A stretch of 45,466 bases of DNA. Source: Fidelibacterota bacterium (GTDB lineage: Bacteria > Pseudomonadota > Alphaproteobacteria > Rhodospirillales > Rhodospirillaceae). How positions within the stretch are numbered: position 1 is the first letter of the stretch; the number at the start of each line of letters is the position of its first letter. Both the position numbers and the translations under genes were made by a program. The stretch covers positions 1 to 45,466 of the forward strand of contig CANJRX010000016.1 in the NCBI GenBank assembly GCA_947476895.1. Direction: 5' to 3'. The notes beneath the pieces were generated by a model. The model searched no databases and had not been told where the DNA came from. It worked only from the letters and a program-made list of their open reading frames with translations. Positions 7,857 to 17,198 of the stretch are shown here, piece by piece.

Positions 7857-8876
7857 ATGGCCTCCGCCACCGCCCCAAATAAAGTTGACATCGGACCGTT
7901 ACAGATCGCCGGTAACGTCTTCCTGGCGCCTATGTCCGGGGTCACGGACCAGCCGTTCCGCAGGCTGGTGAAACGCTTCGGCTGCGGCCTGGTCTATTCC
8001 GAGATGATCGCCAGCGCTCAGATGATCCGCGCCCAGGGCGAATGCCTGCGTATGAGCACCAACTGCGCCGAAGAAGCGCCCCTGGCCGTGCAGTTGGCCG
8101 GCTGCGAGCCCGAGATCATGGCCGAGGCCGCGCGCATGAACGAAGCCCGGGGTGCGGCGCTGATCGACATCAATATGGGCTGCCCGGTGAAGAAGGTCGT
8201 CAACAGCCAGGCCGGTTCGGCCCTGATGCGCGACGAAGACAACGCCACGCGCATTGTCGAAGCCGTGGTCAAAGCCGTGAAAATCCCGGTGACCTTGAAG
8301 ATGCGCATGGGCTGGGACCACGAGAACCTGAACGCGCCGTCTTTGGCCAAGCGGGCTGAGGATGTGGGCGTGCAAATGATCACGGTACACGGCCGCACGC
8401 GCCAGATGCTTTACAATGGCACCGCTGATTGGGCCTTCATCCGCAAGGTGAAGGACGCCGTGAAGGTGCCGGTCATCGGCAATGGCGATGTCACCACGCC
8501 TGAACATGCCGCCGAACTGTTACGCCTTTCGGGCGCTGACGGCGTGATGATTGGGCGAGGGGCTTTCGGCAAACCCTGGTTTCCGGCGCAGGTTCAGCAG
8601 TTCCTCGACACCGGCGACGTCAAAGCCGCGCCCACATTCGCCGAGCGTTGCGCCGTGGTGCTGGAGCATTACGACGCGCTGCTCACACACTATGGACTCG
8701 ACGGCGGCATTCGCATTGCCCGCAAACATCTTGCGTGGTCTGCAGCCGGCATTCCCGGTGCGAATGCGTTCCGCGTCGCCGTGAATACGGAAACCGATTG
8801 CGAGAAGGTCAAAGGTTATATCTTGCAGCTGTTTGACGGCCGCTTCCCAGCCGATGTTATGAAGGAAGCCGCGTAA
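7857..8876 (+). CDS. dusB: tRNA-dihydrouridine synthase DusB (NifR3)
   Basis: This 339-residue FMN enzyme reduces specific uridines in the tRNA D-loop using NADPH. It opens as Dus proteins do ([17 protein letters not shown]), carries the catalytic-cysteine region [11 protein letters not shown], and has the FMN phosphate-binding stretches [22 protein letters not shown] and [13 protein letters not shown]. Length is normal. In Alphaproteobacteria this gene (nifR3) is the first cistron of the ntr operon, and the same holds here: its stop TAA shares one base with the ATG of ntrB. Operon promoters should therefore lie in the 182-nt gap shared with ispDF. Confidence 0.96.
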   Translation: MASATAPNKVDIGPLQIAGNVFLAPMSGVTDQPFRRLVKRFGCGLVYSEMIASAQMIRAQGECLRMSTNCAEEAPLAVQLAGCEPEIMAEAARMNEARGAALIDINMGCPVKKVVNSQAGSALMRDEDNATRIVEAVVKAVKIPVTLKMRMGWDHENLNAPSLAKRAEDVGVQMITVHGRTRQMLYNGTADWAFIRKVKDAVKVPVIGNGDVTTPEHAAELLRLSGADGVMIGRGAFGKPWFPAQVQQFLDTGDVKAAPTFAERCAVVLEHYDALLTHYGLDGGIRIARKHLAWSAAGIPGANAFRVAVNTETDCEKVKGYILQLFDGRFPADVMKEAA

Positions 8877-10000
8877 TGCCCGTGACGCTTCCTTTTTTCC
8901 GCACAGATCCGACGTCGAAGACCGCAATTCCGGGGCTGACCGCAGAATCCGTTTTAGGCGCTTTGCCGGCGGCGACGCTTGTCGTCGATGACAAACAAAT
9001 CATTCGTTACGCCAACAATGCCTGCGAGCAGCTGTTTCAAAGCGGCGCGCCGGTGTTGGTGGGTGGACCGCTCGCCGACATTCTGCCGCCGACGGGACCG
9101 TTGCTGGCGCTGGTAGAGCAGGCTGCAGCATCTGACGCGCCGATGTCGGCTTATGGCGTGGTGCTCGATACGCCCAAGACCGGCGTGCGCACGATGTCGG
9201 TGCACGTGGCACCCATCGCCGATACGACGGGATGGGTGGTGATTTCGCTGCAAGAGCAAACCCGCGCGCTAAAAATCGGCCAACAGCTTGAGCACCGCAA
9301 CTCCGCGCGCTCCATGACCGCCATGGCCGCGTTGCTCGCGCACGAAGTGAAGAACCCGTTGTCGGGCATTCGCGGTGCGGCGCAGCTTCTGGGTCAAAGC
9401 GCCCAAGAAGAAGACCGCAAACTCACACAACTGATTTGCGACGAAGCCGACCGCATTGTGGCGCTCGTCAACCGTATGGAAGTGTTTTCCGACGACCGCC
9501 CGCTAGAGCGTGAGTCCGTCAACATCCACGCCGTGCTGGAACGCGTGCGCCGCGTAGCAGAGAACGGCTTTGCGTCCTCCGTGAAGTTCACCGAGCGCTA
9601 CGATCCTTCGCTGCCGCCGGTAAGCGGCAATCATGATCAGCTGGTTCAAGTGTTTTTGAACCTAGTCAAGAATGCCGCCGAAGCCGTGCCGTCCAAAGGC
9701 GGCGAAATCATTCTCTCGACGTCATTCCAGCCCGGCGTGCGTGTGGCCGTATCGGGCAGTCGTGGGCGCATCCAATTGCCGCTGTTAGTGACGGTGCAAG
9801 ACAACGGCCCCGGCATTCCGGAAGATTTGCGGCCCTATCTGTTTGATCCCTTCGTGACCACAAAGCCTAAGGGCAGCGGGCTGGGTCTGGCGCTTGTCGC
9901 GAAGATCATCAGCGATCACGGCGGCATTATCGAATTCGAGAGCAGTCACGCGCGCACGGTCTTCAAGATCATGCTGCCGATCGTATTGGGAGAAAGTTGA
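8876..10000 (+). CDS. ntrB: Nitrogen sensor histidine kinase NtrB (GlnL)
   Basis: This cytoplasmic kinase of 374 residues has no membrane segments. Residues ~25-130 form a PAS domain. The H-box [20 protein letters not shown] contains the phosphorylated His156. The ATPase domain shows an N-box ([11 protein letters not shown]), a G1 box ([12 protein letters not shown]) and a G2 box ([10 protein letters not shown]). NtrB phosphorylates or dephosphorylates NtrC under control of PII, according to nitrogen status. Translation is probably coupled both ways: it overlaps dusB by one base, and its TGA overlaps the ntrC ATG by one base. Confidence 0.95.
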   Translation: MPVTLPFFRTDPTSKTAIPGLTAESVLGALPAATLVVDDKQIIRYANNACEQLFQSGAPVLVGGPLADILPPTGPLLALVEQAAASDAPMSAYGVVLDTPKTGVRTMSVHVAPIADTTGWVVISLQEQTRALKIGQQLEHRNSARSMTAMAALLAHEVKNPLSGIRGAAQLLGQSAQEEDRKLTQLICDEADRIVALVNRMEVFSDDRPLERESVNIHAVLERVRRVAENGFASSVKFTERYDPSLPPVSGNHDQLVQVFLNLVKNAAEAVPSKGGEIILSTSFQPGVRVAVSGSRGRIQLPLLVTVQDNGPGIPEDLRPYLFDPFVTTKPKGSGLGLALVAKIISDHGGIIEFESSHARTVFKIMLPIVLGES

Positions 10001-11436
10001 TGAGTACTGCCACGGTTCTTGTGGCCGACGACGATCACGGCATCCGTACAGTGCTGACGCAAGCCTTGGGTCGCGCGGGCTATGACGTACGCACGACGGG
10101 TAACGCGGCGACGCTGTGGCGTTGGGTATCTGACGGCGAAGGCGATCTGGTGATCACCGACGTCATCATGCCGGATGAAAACGGTCTCGATCTCATTCCG
10201 CGTATCAAAAAACTGCGGCCCGATTTGCGCGTCATCGTCATGAGCGCGCAGAACACGTTGCTGACCGCCATCAAAGCGGCCGAGCGCGGCGCGTTTGAGT
10301 ATCTGCCGAAGCCCTTCGATCTCGGCGAATTGGTGGCCGTGGTCAACCGCGCGCTCGCCATGAAGCCCAGTGAAGAAGCGCCGGCCAACGACATCACAGC
10401 TGAACGCTTGCCCATCGTCGGACGCTCCGCGGCTATGCAGGACATTTACCGCACGGTCGCGCGCCTGATGAACACGGACCTGACCGTGATGATCACCGGC
10501 GAGTCCGGCACAGGCAAAGAACTCGTTGCGCGCGCGCTGCATGATTTCGGACGCCGCCGTGGTGGCCCCTTTGTAGCCGTCAACATGGCCGCGATCCCGC
10601 GCGAACTTATTGAAAGCGAACTCTTTGGTCATGAGAAGGGCTCTTTCACCGGCGCTATGAACCGCGTTTCAGGCCGCTTTGAACAGGCCGAAGGCGGCAC
10701 GCTTTTCCTTGATGAAATCGGCGATATGCCGCCGGAAGCCCAAACGCGTTTGCTGCGCGTGCTTCAAGATGGAAAATACACCAGCGTCGGCGGACGCACG
10801 CCGATCAAAGCCAACGTGCGCATTGTCGCCGCCACGCACCGCGACCTGACGCAACTCATTAAGCTCGGTATGTTCCGCGAAGATTTGTACTATCGCCTCA
10901 ACGTCGTGCCGATCCGTATTCCGCCCTTGCGCCAGCGCAGCGAAGATATTCCCGAACTCATCAGCCACTTCCTGACGCAAGGCGTCAGCGAAGGCTTGCC
11001 TTCAAAAGCGCTGGAGCCGGCGGCCATTGATCGTCTGAAGACTCATCGCTGGCCGGGCAACGTGCGCGAACTCGAGAACATGATGAAGCGCATGGTCGCG
11101 CTTTATAACGAACCGGTCATTGGCGTCGACGTGGTCGAAATGGAACTGGCCGGCGCGGCTTCGCAGCAGGTCACCGATGGCGGCGAACCTGCGACCTTGA
11201 GCGGCACCATTGAGCGGCACCTGCGCGAATATTTTGACGGCCACAACGGCGCGTTACCGCCGCGTGGGCTTTATGATCGGGTTTTGCGCGAACTTGAACG
11301 CCCACTGATCTCGCTGACCTTGGTTGCCACGCGCGGCAATCAGGTGAAGGCCGCCGAAGTGCTGGGCCTCAACCGCAATACGTTACGCAAGAAAATACGG
11401 GAGCTGGATATCGGTGTCATGCGCGGGTCGAAATAA
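10000..11436 (+). CDS. ntrC: Nitrogen response regulator NtrC, sigma-54 activator
   Basis: The protein (478 residues) has a receiver domain with the acidic pocket VADDD and phospho-acceptor Asp54 ([10 protein letters not shown]). An AAA+ domain follows, with Walker A GESGTGKE, the sigma-54 loop as GSFTGA (the common form is GAFTGA) and Walker [12 protein letters not shown] Fis-type helix-turn-helix lies at the C-terminus ([20 protein letters not shown]). It activates nitrogen-assimilation promoters. The ATG at 10000 shares a base with the ntrB stop; a TTG one codon earlier is possible but less likely. A Ser for Ala in the loop is a mild, probably tolerated change. Confidence 0.96.
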   Translation: MSTATVLVADDDHGIRTVLTQALGRAGYDVRTTGNAATLWRWVSDGEGDLVITDVIMPDENGLDLIPRIKKLRPDLRVIVMSAQNTLLTAIKAAERGAFEYLPKPFDLGELVAVVNRALAMKPSEEAPANDITAERLPIVGRSAAMQDIYRTVARLMNTDLTVMITGESGTGKELVARALHDFGRRRGGPFVAVNMAAIPRELIESELFGHEKGSFTGAMNRVSGRFEQAEGGTLFLDEIGDMPPEAQTRLLRVLQDGKYTSVGGRTPIKANVRIVAATHRDLTQLIKLGMFREDLYYRLNVVPIRIPPLRQRSEDIPELISHFLTQGVSEGLPSKALEPAAIDRLKTHRWPGNVRELENMMKRMVALYNEPVIGVDVVEMELAGAASQQVTDGGEPATLSGTIERHLREYFDGHNGALPPRGLYDRVLRELERPLISLTLVATRGNQVKAAEVLGLNRNTLRKKIRELDIGVMRGSK

Positions 11437-11451
11437 CGATTGGTGCGCCAG

Positions 11452-13764
11452 ATGAACTCTGACGTCGCCAATCCTGAAGCTGCGGTGGAAGATGTTCTGC
11501 CACGCGCCTCGTTGCGCGCGCGCTTTGTTGCGCGCCTGCAAAAGGTGAGGGTGGCCGACACGATTGCGATTGTTCTGACCGCTGCAGCGCTGGCTTCGGG
11601 CATTGCAACATACGTCTCTATGTCCGGCTGGGGGTCCAAGGGTCCCAACGCTACGGCGACATTGGTTCTTCTTAATATCGACCTGCTCATCGTCATGGGC
11701 CTCACGGCCCTGGTCGCGACGCGATTAGTCGTTCTCTGGCGTGCGCATCGCGCCGGCACCATGGGATCGCGTTTGCACATCCGCCTGGTGTTGTTGTTCG
11801 GTGTCCTCGCTATGACGCCAACAGTCTTGATCGCGATTTTCTCGACGTTGTTCTTCACCTTCGGCGTGCAAGCCTGGTTTGGCGAGCGCGTCAAAACCGC
11901 CGTCACGGAATCAGCCGCCATTGCGCGCGCCTATCTCGAAGAGCATCAGCAGGCCATCAAGGCCGACGCGCTTGCCGTCGCAAATGACATCAACCGTCAA
12001 TGGGCGCAGCTCAGCAGCGGCGATCCGCAACTGCGGGATACGTTCTTGTCGTCGCAAGCAGCCTTCCGCGGTTTGACCGAAGCTGTGATGTTCACCTCCG
12101 ATCTCAAGGTGATCGCCAAAGCCGGCTACACCTTCGCGCTTCAAACCGGCGAACAGGTTCCGTTCCAGGCCCTTGCCACCGCCAATATCGGGCAGGTGGC
12201 CGTACTCACCGGCCAAAGTTCAGACCGTGTGCGGGCGCTGGTGAAATTGGATTCCTATCCGGCGGCGTATCTGTTGGTGGGACGCTTCGTCGACGCCAAT
12301 GTGCTGGCGCGCTTGAACCGCACCGAAGAGGCAGTGTCGGAATACCTGCGCCTGGAAGGCGAGCGCTCGGAACTCGAAATCAGTTTCACTCTGTTGTTCG
12401 CCGTGGTGGCCTTGCTGCTGCTATTGGTCTCGGTGTGGTTTGGTCTTGCCTTGGCGACACGTCTTGCGCGGCCGATCATTGAACTTATCAACGCCGCCGA
12501 ACGCGTGCGCGGCGGCGACTTGGCCGTGCGTGTGCAAGAAACGGAATCCGGCGACGAATTGGCCTACCTGGGGCGCGCTTTCAACCGCATGACTAAACGT
12601 CTGAGCGAGCAGCAAACCGCCTTGCGCGACACAAATGATCAATTGGATGAACGCCGCCGGTTTACGGAAACCGTGCTGGCGGGTGTCAGCGCCGGCGTGA
12701 TCGGTCTTGATCCTGCTGGTAACATCACGCTGCCGAACCGCTCGGCGACGGTATTGCTGGGGACAGATTTCACCAAGGCCATTGGGCGTCCGCTGGCGGA
12801 CTCCGTGCCTGAGTTCGCGCCGCTGATCAAGGAAGCCCGTAAATCTTCCCAGAAGAGCGTGCAGCAGGAAGTGCAAATCGTCAGCGGTAGCACCCAGAAG
12901 ACCTTCCTGGTGCGGCTGTCGGTCGAGCAACTCGAGGACGAAGTCGCCGGCTATGTCGTCACCTTTGACGACATCACAGCCCTGCAATCCGCGCAGCGCA
13001 AAGCCGCCTGGGCCGATGTCGCCCGGCGCATTGCTCACGAGATTAAAAACCCGCTGACGCCGATTCAGCTTTCGGCTGAGCGCTTGAAACGCAAATACCA
13101 GGACAAGCTGACGGACGACTCAGGACTGTTCGCGCAATGCACGGACACCATCATCCGTCACGTCGGCGACATCGGCCACATGGTCGATGAGTTTTCGTCC
13201 TTCGCGCGCTTGCCCAGCGCGGTGCTGAAACCCGCCGATATAACCGCGGTTATTCGCGATGCCGTCATGCTGCAGCGTCATGCTTATCCGCAGATTGCCT
13301 TTGCGATGGAAATGCCCAGCACGCCCTATCGCCTGCGGTGCGATGCCCGCCAAGTCGGCCAAGCGCTGACGAACGTTTTGAAAAACGCGGTTGAAGCCGT
13401 CGATGCGCGTTTTGGCCCCATTATTCTTGGACAAAAAGGGCCGGGCACAATCGTCGTGCGGCTCGAGAAGGTTGAGGACGGCACGGCTATTCGCGTCATA
13501 GACAATGGTGTGGGCTTACCGCAATCCGAGCGCGAACGTCTGACAGAGCCTTACGTCACCACCCGCGCTAAGGGTACAGGGCTTGGCCTCGCTATCGTTA
13601 AGAAGATCCTGGAGGACCATGGCGGCGACGTCACGCTTGAAGATTTGCCGATCATCCAGAACGCAGAGCCAGGCGGTGCCCAAGTTACGCTACATTTCCC
13701 TGCGACATTGGCCGTGGAGGACGCTGGCACGGCGGCCACGCCGTTGCGTCAGGCCGGAGAGTAA
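11452..13764 (+). CDS. ntrY: Membrane sensor histidine kinase NtrY
   Basis: This ~770-residue protein has three N-terminal membrane helices within about residues 30-125, a periplasmic/sensory stretch, a fourth helix near 310-335 (LLFAVVALLLLLVSVWFGLA), and a HAMP linker (AAERVRGGDLAVRV). A PAS domain follows, then the H-box RRIAHEIKNPLTPIQLSAER and an ATPase domain (VIDNGVGLP, KGTGLGLAIVKKI). This is the standard NtrY architecture. NtrYX responds to nitrogen and redox conditions in Alphaproteobacteria. The start is uncertain: TTG 11440, GTG 11443 and ATG 11452 are all in frame without a strong Shine-Dalgarno. I take the ATG, 15 nt after ntrC. Confidence 0.94.
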   Translation: MNSDVANPEAAVEDVLPRASLRARFVARLQKVRVADTIAIVLTAAALASGIATYVSMSGWGSKGPNATATLVLLNIDLLIVMGLTALVATRLVVLWRAHRAGTMGSRLHIRLVLLFGVLAMTPTVLIAIFSTLFFTFGVQAWFGERVKTAVTESAAIARAYLEEHQQAIKADALAVANDINRQWAQLSSGDPQLRDTFLSSQAAFRGLTEAVMFTSDLKVIAKAGYTFALQTGEQVPFQALATANIGQVAVLTGQSSDRVRALVKLDSYPAAYLLVGRFVDANVLARLNRTEEAVSEYLRLEGERSELEISFTLLFAVVALLLLLVSVWFGLALATRLARPIIELINAAERVRGGDLAVRVQETESGDELAYLGRAFNRMTKRLSEQQTALRDTNDQLDERRRFTETVLAGVSAGVIGLDPAGNITLPNRSATVLLGTDFTKAIGRPLADSVPEFAPLIKEARKSSQKSVQQEVQIVSGSTQKTFLVRLSVEQLEDEVAGYVVTFDDITALQSAQRKAAWADVARRIAHEIKNPLTPIQLSAERLKRKYQDKLTDDSGLFAQCTDTIIRHVGDIGHMVDEFSSFARLPSAVLKPADITAVIRDAVMLQRHAYPQIAFAMEMPSTPYRLRCDARQVGQALTNVLKNAVEAVDARFGPIILGQKGPGTIVVRLEKVEDGTAIRVIDNGVGLPQSERERLTEPYVTTRAKGTGLGLAIVKKILEDHGGDVTLEDLPIIQNAEPGGAQVTLHFPATLAVEDAGTAATPLRQAGE

Positions 13765-13770
13765 GGATCA

Positions 13771-15207
13771 ATGGTTCAGAGTTCAGCTTCCATGCAACCC
13801 GATATTCTAATTGTCGATGACGAGGCCGACATCCGCACGGCCGTGGGTGGAATCCTGCAGGACGAGGGCTACGCCACGCGCGATGCCGCGTCGAGCGAGC
13901 AGGCCCTGGAGCAGGTGAAGGCCCGCGCACCTTCCGCCGTCATCCTCGATATCTGGTTAGAGAACAGCAAGCTCGATGGCTTGCAGGTGTTGGCCGCCAT
14001 CAAAGCCATGCGTCCAGGCGTGCCGGTGGTTATGATCTCGGGTCACGGCACGATTGCCACCGCCGTCGAAGCCATCAAACAAGGTGCCTACGACTTTATT
14101 GAAAAGCCCTTCCAGGCTGATCGCCTGCTTTTGGTACTGGGCCGCGCGCTGGAAGCCGCGCGCTTGAAGCGCGAAAACTTGGAACTCAAAAGCCGGGCAG
14201 GAGAGCCGGAAGTTCTGATCGGCGCATGCCCCGCTATCGGTTCGCTGCGCCGAACCATCGAGCGTGTAGGACCCACAGGATCGCGTGTATTAGTGACGGG
14301 TCCCGCCGGTTCGGGCAAGGAAGTGGTCGCACGCCAGATTCATATGAATTCGCCGCGCGCGCAAAGTCCATTTGTGGTCGTGAACTGCGCCTCGCTTCAC
14401 CCGGACCGCATGAGCGAGTTGTTGTTCGGTACCGGAACCGCAGACGGCCCTACAGGTTTGTTGGAACGCGCCGACGGCGGCACTTTGATGCTGGACGAAG
14501 TGGCCGACATGCCGCTGGCCACGCAAAGCAGCATTATCCGCATTCTGCAGGATCAGCGCGTTGAGCTTATCAACGGTCATGCGCCGGTAGATATCGACGT
14601 GCGCGTTATCGCGACAACCAATCGCGACCTACGCGCTGAAATCAAAAAGGGCCTGTTCCGTGAGGAACTGTTTTATCGCCTGAGCGTCGTGCCGGTGCTC
14701 GTGCCATCGCTGGAAGACCGCCGCGAAGATATTCCCGACCTGATCCGTCATCTGATGGAGCGCGCTGCGGCTGCCGCGGGGTTGCCGCGCCGCGTGCTGG
14801 GCGAGGACGCCATCGCGGCCTTACAAAGCTATCCGTGGCCGGGCAACGTGCGCCAACTGCGCAACGTCATCGAAGGTTTGCTGATCATGGCGCCGGGCGG
14901 TGTCAACGATCCGATCCGCGCCGATATGTTGCCGACCGATATCAACAACGACACGCCGCAGATTCTGAAGCTGCAGCGCTCCGACGAAATCATGACGCTG
15001 CCCTTGCGTGAGGCCCGCGAGATGTTTGAGCGCGAATACCTCATGGCCCAGGTCGTGCGTTACGGTGGCAACATTTCGCGCACGGCGGACTTTGTCGGTA
15101 TGGAACGCTCGGCCTTGCACCGTAAACTCAAATCCCTCGGCGTCTCGACCGATGCCCGCCAACGCCGCGACAATGGTAACGGCAACGGCGACGACACCCA
15201 CATCTAA
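13771..15207 (+). CDS. ntrX: Response regulator NtrX
   Basis: This protein of 478 residues has a receiver domain (LIVDDEAD; phospho-acceptor Asp60 in AVILDIW), an AAA+ domain and a C-terminal Fis-type helix-turn-helix (NISRTADFVGMERSALHRKL). The AAA+ domain has a Walker A-like GPAGSGKE and Walker B LMLDEVADMP. The GAFTGA loop that contacts sigma-54 is absent: the stretch reads LFGTGTADGPTG. NtrX proteins of this class are known to lack that loop, so it probably regulates without activating sigma-54. GTAAGGA lies just before the ATG, and the gap after ntrY is 6 nt. The last 15 residues are a polar Asn/Gly/Asp tail. Confidence 0.95.
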   Translation: MVQSSASMQPDILIVDDEADIRTAVGGILQDEGYATRDAASSEQALEQVKARAPSAVILDIWLENSKLDGLQVLAAIKAMRPGVPVVMISGHGTIATAVEAIKQGAYDFIEKPFQADRLLLVLGRALEAARLKRENLELKSRAGEPEVLIGACPAIGSLRRTIERVGPTGSRVLVTGPAGSGKEVVARQIHMNSPRAQSPFVVVNCASLHPDRMSELLFGTGTADGPTGLLERADGGTLMLDEVADMPLATQSSIIRILQDQRVELINGHAPVDIDVRVIATTNRDLRAEIKKGLFREELFYRLSVVPVLVPSLEDRREDIPDLIRHLMERAAAAAGLPRRVLGEDAIAALQSYPWPGNVRQLRNVIEGLLIMAPGGVNDPIRADMLPTDINNDTPQILKLQRSDEIMTLPLREAREMFEREYLMAQVVRYGGNISRTADFVGMERSALHRKLKSLGVSTDARQRRDNGNGNGDDTHI

Positions 15208-15221
15208 CGGCAGCTTTCCAA

Positions 15222-16094
15222 ATGTCTCATATCGCTTACGTCAACGGACGCTATCTCCCGCAAGCCGACGCCTACGTCCACATCGAAGACCGTGGCTACC
15301 AGTTTGCGGATGGTGTCTACGAAGTCATGTGTATTTGGAACGGTCTGCCGGTGGATCTTACCGGACATATCGCGCGTTTGAACCGTTCGCTCAGGGAATT
15401 GAGCATGGCCTCGCCGGCCAGCGACGGCGCGCTGACGTTCATCATGAAGGAAGTCGTCCGCCGTAACCATGTCGAGAAAGGCACCGTCTACATTCAGGTG
15501 AACCGCGGCGTTGCGCCGCGTGCCCACGCTTTTCCGTCGAAGAACGTGAAGCCCAGCCTTGTCATCACCGCCAAGCACGGTGCCGGCCCGTCGGAATCTG
15601 TTGCGGAAGCGGGCGTAAAAGTGGTCACAACGCCCGATATCCGCTGGAAACGTGTCGATATCAAAACTGTTGGGCTTCTGCCGAATGCCATGGCCAAACA
15701 AGTGGCGGCTGAAGCAAGGGCCTTTGAAGCGCTGTTGCATGTGGACGGCACCGTCACCGAAGCCAGCTCATCCAACGCCTGGATGGTGACGCCGGACAAA
15801 ACCATTGTGACTCACCCGTCCACAAACGCCATTTTGTCGGGTATCACGCGCGCGACTGTCATCCGCATCGCCAAGGAAGCCGGTTACAAAGTGCAGGAGC
15901 GCGCTTTCACCGTGGCGGAAGCCCTGAAAGCCAAGGAAGTTTTTCTGACGGGGACAACCACCTTTGTGATGCCGGTGGTTCAGATCGATGAAAAGACTGT
16001 CGCGAACGGATCGCCTGGAACCGTCGCGCTCGATTTGCGCCAGCGCTACCGCGCTTTCATGGACGGCCTTACGGATACCGCCTGGAATGCCTAA
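15222..16094 (+). CDS. dat: D-amino-acid aminotransferase
   Basis: This 290-residue class IV PLP enzyme converts D-amino acids and 2-oxoacids, typically producing D-glutamate or D-alanine. It begins with the family's YVNGRYLPQADAYVHIEDRG, followed by FADGVYEVM. The PLP lysine is most likely Lys148 in VDIKTVGLLPN, and GTVTEASSSNAW carries the conserved Glu near the cofactor ring nitrogen. Branched-chain aminotransferases are relatives; the DIKT/LLPN and HIEDRG segments favour Dat. It starts 14 nt after ntrX and overlaps the next gene by 8 nt, so it is likely read with the ntr operon. That coupling suggests a link between nitrogen control and D-amino-acid or cell-wall metabolism. Confidence 0.92.
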   Translation: MSHIAYVNGRYLPQADAYVHIEDRGYQFADGVYEVMCIWNGLPVDLTGHIARLNRSLRELSMASPASDGALTFIMKEVVRRNHVEKGTVYIQVNRGVAPRAHAFPSKNVKPSLVITAKHGAGPSESVAEAGVKVVTTPDIRWKRVDIKTVGLLPNAMAKQVAAEARAFEALLHVDGTVTEASSSNAWMVTPDKTIVTHPSTNAILSGITRATVIRIAKEAGYKVQERAFTVAEALKAKEVFLTGTTTFVMPVVQIDEKTVANGSPGTVALDLRQRYRAFMDGLTDTAWNA

Positions 16095-16746
16095 ACAGCT
16101 CCCACGGCCACGCGCCATTCTATTCGATTGGGACAATACCCTGGTGGATACGTGGCCCTGTATCGGCCGCGCCACCAACATCACCCTGGAAGCCATGGGC
16201 CACGAGCCTTGGACCCAGGCCGAAATGAAGCAGCGGATCGCCGGCTCTTTGCGCGATACATTCCCCAAGATCTATGGCGACCGCTGGGAAGAGGCGCGCG
16301 ACATCTATTATCGTGCTTTTGCCGACATTCATTTGGAAATGCTTGTGGCTTTAACCGGCGCCGAAGATATGTTGCGTGAAGCTGCCAAAGCCGGGATCTA
16401 TCTCGGCGTTGTCAGCAACAAGACCGGCAAGTATCTCCGCGCCGAAGCGAATCACTTGGGCTGGACCAGCCTGTTCGGACGTCTTGTGGGCGCTCAGGAT
16501 GCCACCCGCGATAAACCGGCGGCCGACCCGGTCCACCTCGCGCTTTCAGACAGCGGCATCACGGCGGGGCCTGATGTGTGGTTTGTAGGCGACGCACCCA
16601 TAGATGTGGAGTGCGGTCGAAACGCCGGATGCAGCACGATATTCTTTGGAATTCAGCCAATGGATGCTGCCGGCGGTATCGCGCCAGCTGACCACAATGT
16701 GGCGGATTGCAAGGCTTTGGCGGGACTTGTGCGCGCCAGCCTGTGA
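16087..16746 (+). CDS. HAD-superfamily phosphatase, Gph-like
   Basis: The protein (219 residues) starts at the ATG at 16087, inside the last codons of dat (8-nt overlap). HAD motif I is ILFDWDNTLVDT, with the nucleophile and general-acid aspartates. The Ser/Thr motif II is in LGVVSNKTGK, the motif III lysine in RDKPAADP, and motif IV in WFVGDAPIDVECGRNAG. The alpha-helical cap between motifs I and II places it near phosphoglycolate phosphatase/beta-phosphoglucomutase-like enzymes. The true substrate may differ from phosphoglycolate. Overlap with dat suggests translational coupling. Confidence 0.9.
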   Translation: MPKQLPRPRAILFDWDNTLVDTWPCIGRATNITLEAMGHEPWTQAEMKQRIAGSLRDTFPKIYGDRWEEARDIYYRAFADIHLEMLVALTGAEDMLREAAKAGIYLGVVSNKTGKYLRAEANHLGWTSLFGRLVGAQDATRDKPAADPVHLALSDSGITAGPDVWFVGDAPIDVECGRNAGCSTIFFGIQPMDAAGGIAPADHNVADCKALAGLVRASL

Positions 16747-16892
16747 CTTACATTACCACTCCTACCGGATACGCGGTTGACCCCTTTACTTGAAAAATTC
16801 TAGTAATGAGGGGTGGGACGTCTAAAGGACGGCCCGCAACCCAGCGGGGCGAAGCCCAGAAAAGAAACAACAAAGAATAGGTGCCCACTCCG

Positions 16893-17159
16893 ATGTCCGC
16901 CGAAAAAGCACAAAACGTCCAGGACGTATTTCTCAACGCCATTCGCAAACATAAAACTCCGGTGACCGTTTTCCTGGTCAACGGCGTTAAGCTTCAGGGA
17001 ATTGTCACCTGGTTCGACAATTTCTCGATGCTGCTCCGACGCGATGGCCATACGCAGCTGGTCTATAAGCATGCGATTTCGACGGTCATGCCGTCCGCGC
17101 CGGTTCAGCTGTTTGAACCCAAAGATGAGGCAGGCGGGAAAGAAGAAGCGGCCCAATAA
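16893..17159 (+). CDS. hfq: RNA chaperone Hfq
   Basis: The protein (88 residues) carries both Sm motifs: Sm1 as [20 protein letters not shown] and Sm2 as [11 protein letters not shown]. The distal/proximal-face residues QDVFLN and the KH of YKH are present. Hfq hexamers pair small RNAs with mRNAs. The ATG at 16893 is used; an in-frame GTG at 16881 would add four residues not usual in the family. A 146-nt gap after the HAD gene contains TTGACC at 16777-16782, the only promoter-like element I could pick out, so hfq may have its own promoter. hflX follows 39 nt downstream in the same frame. Confidence 0.97.
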   Translation: MSAEKAQNVQDVFLNAIRKHKTPVTVFLVNGVKLQGIVTWFDNFSMLLRRDGHTQLVYKHAISTVMPSAPVQLFEPKDEAGGKEEAAQ

Positions 17160-17198
17160 CTCAGCGATCCGCGCTTCGAACTCGGCTTAACAACACAT

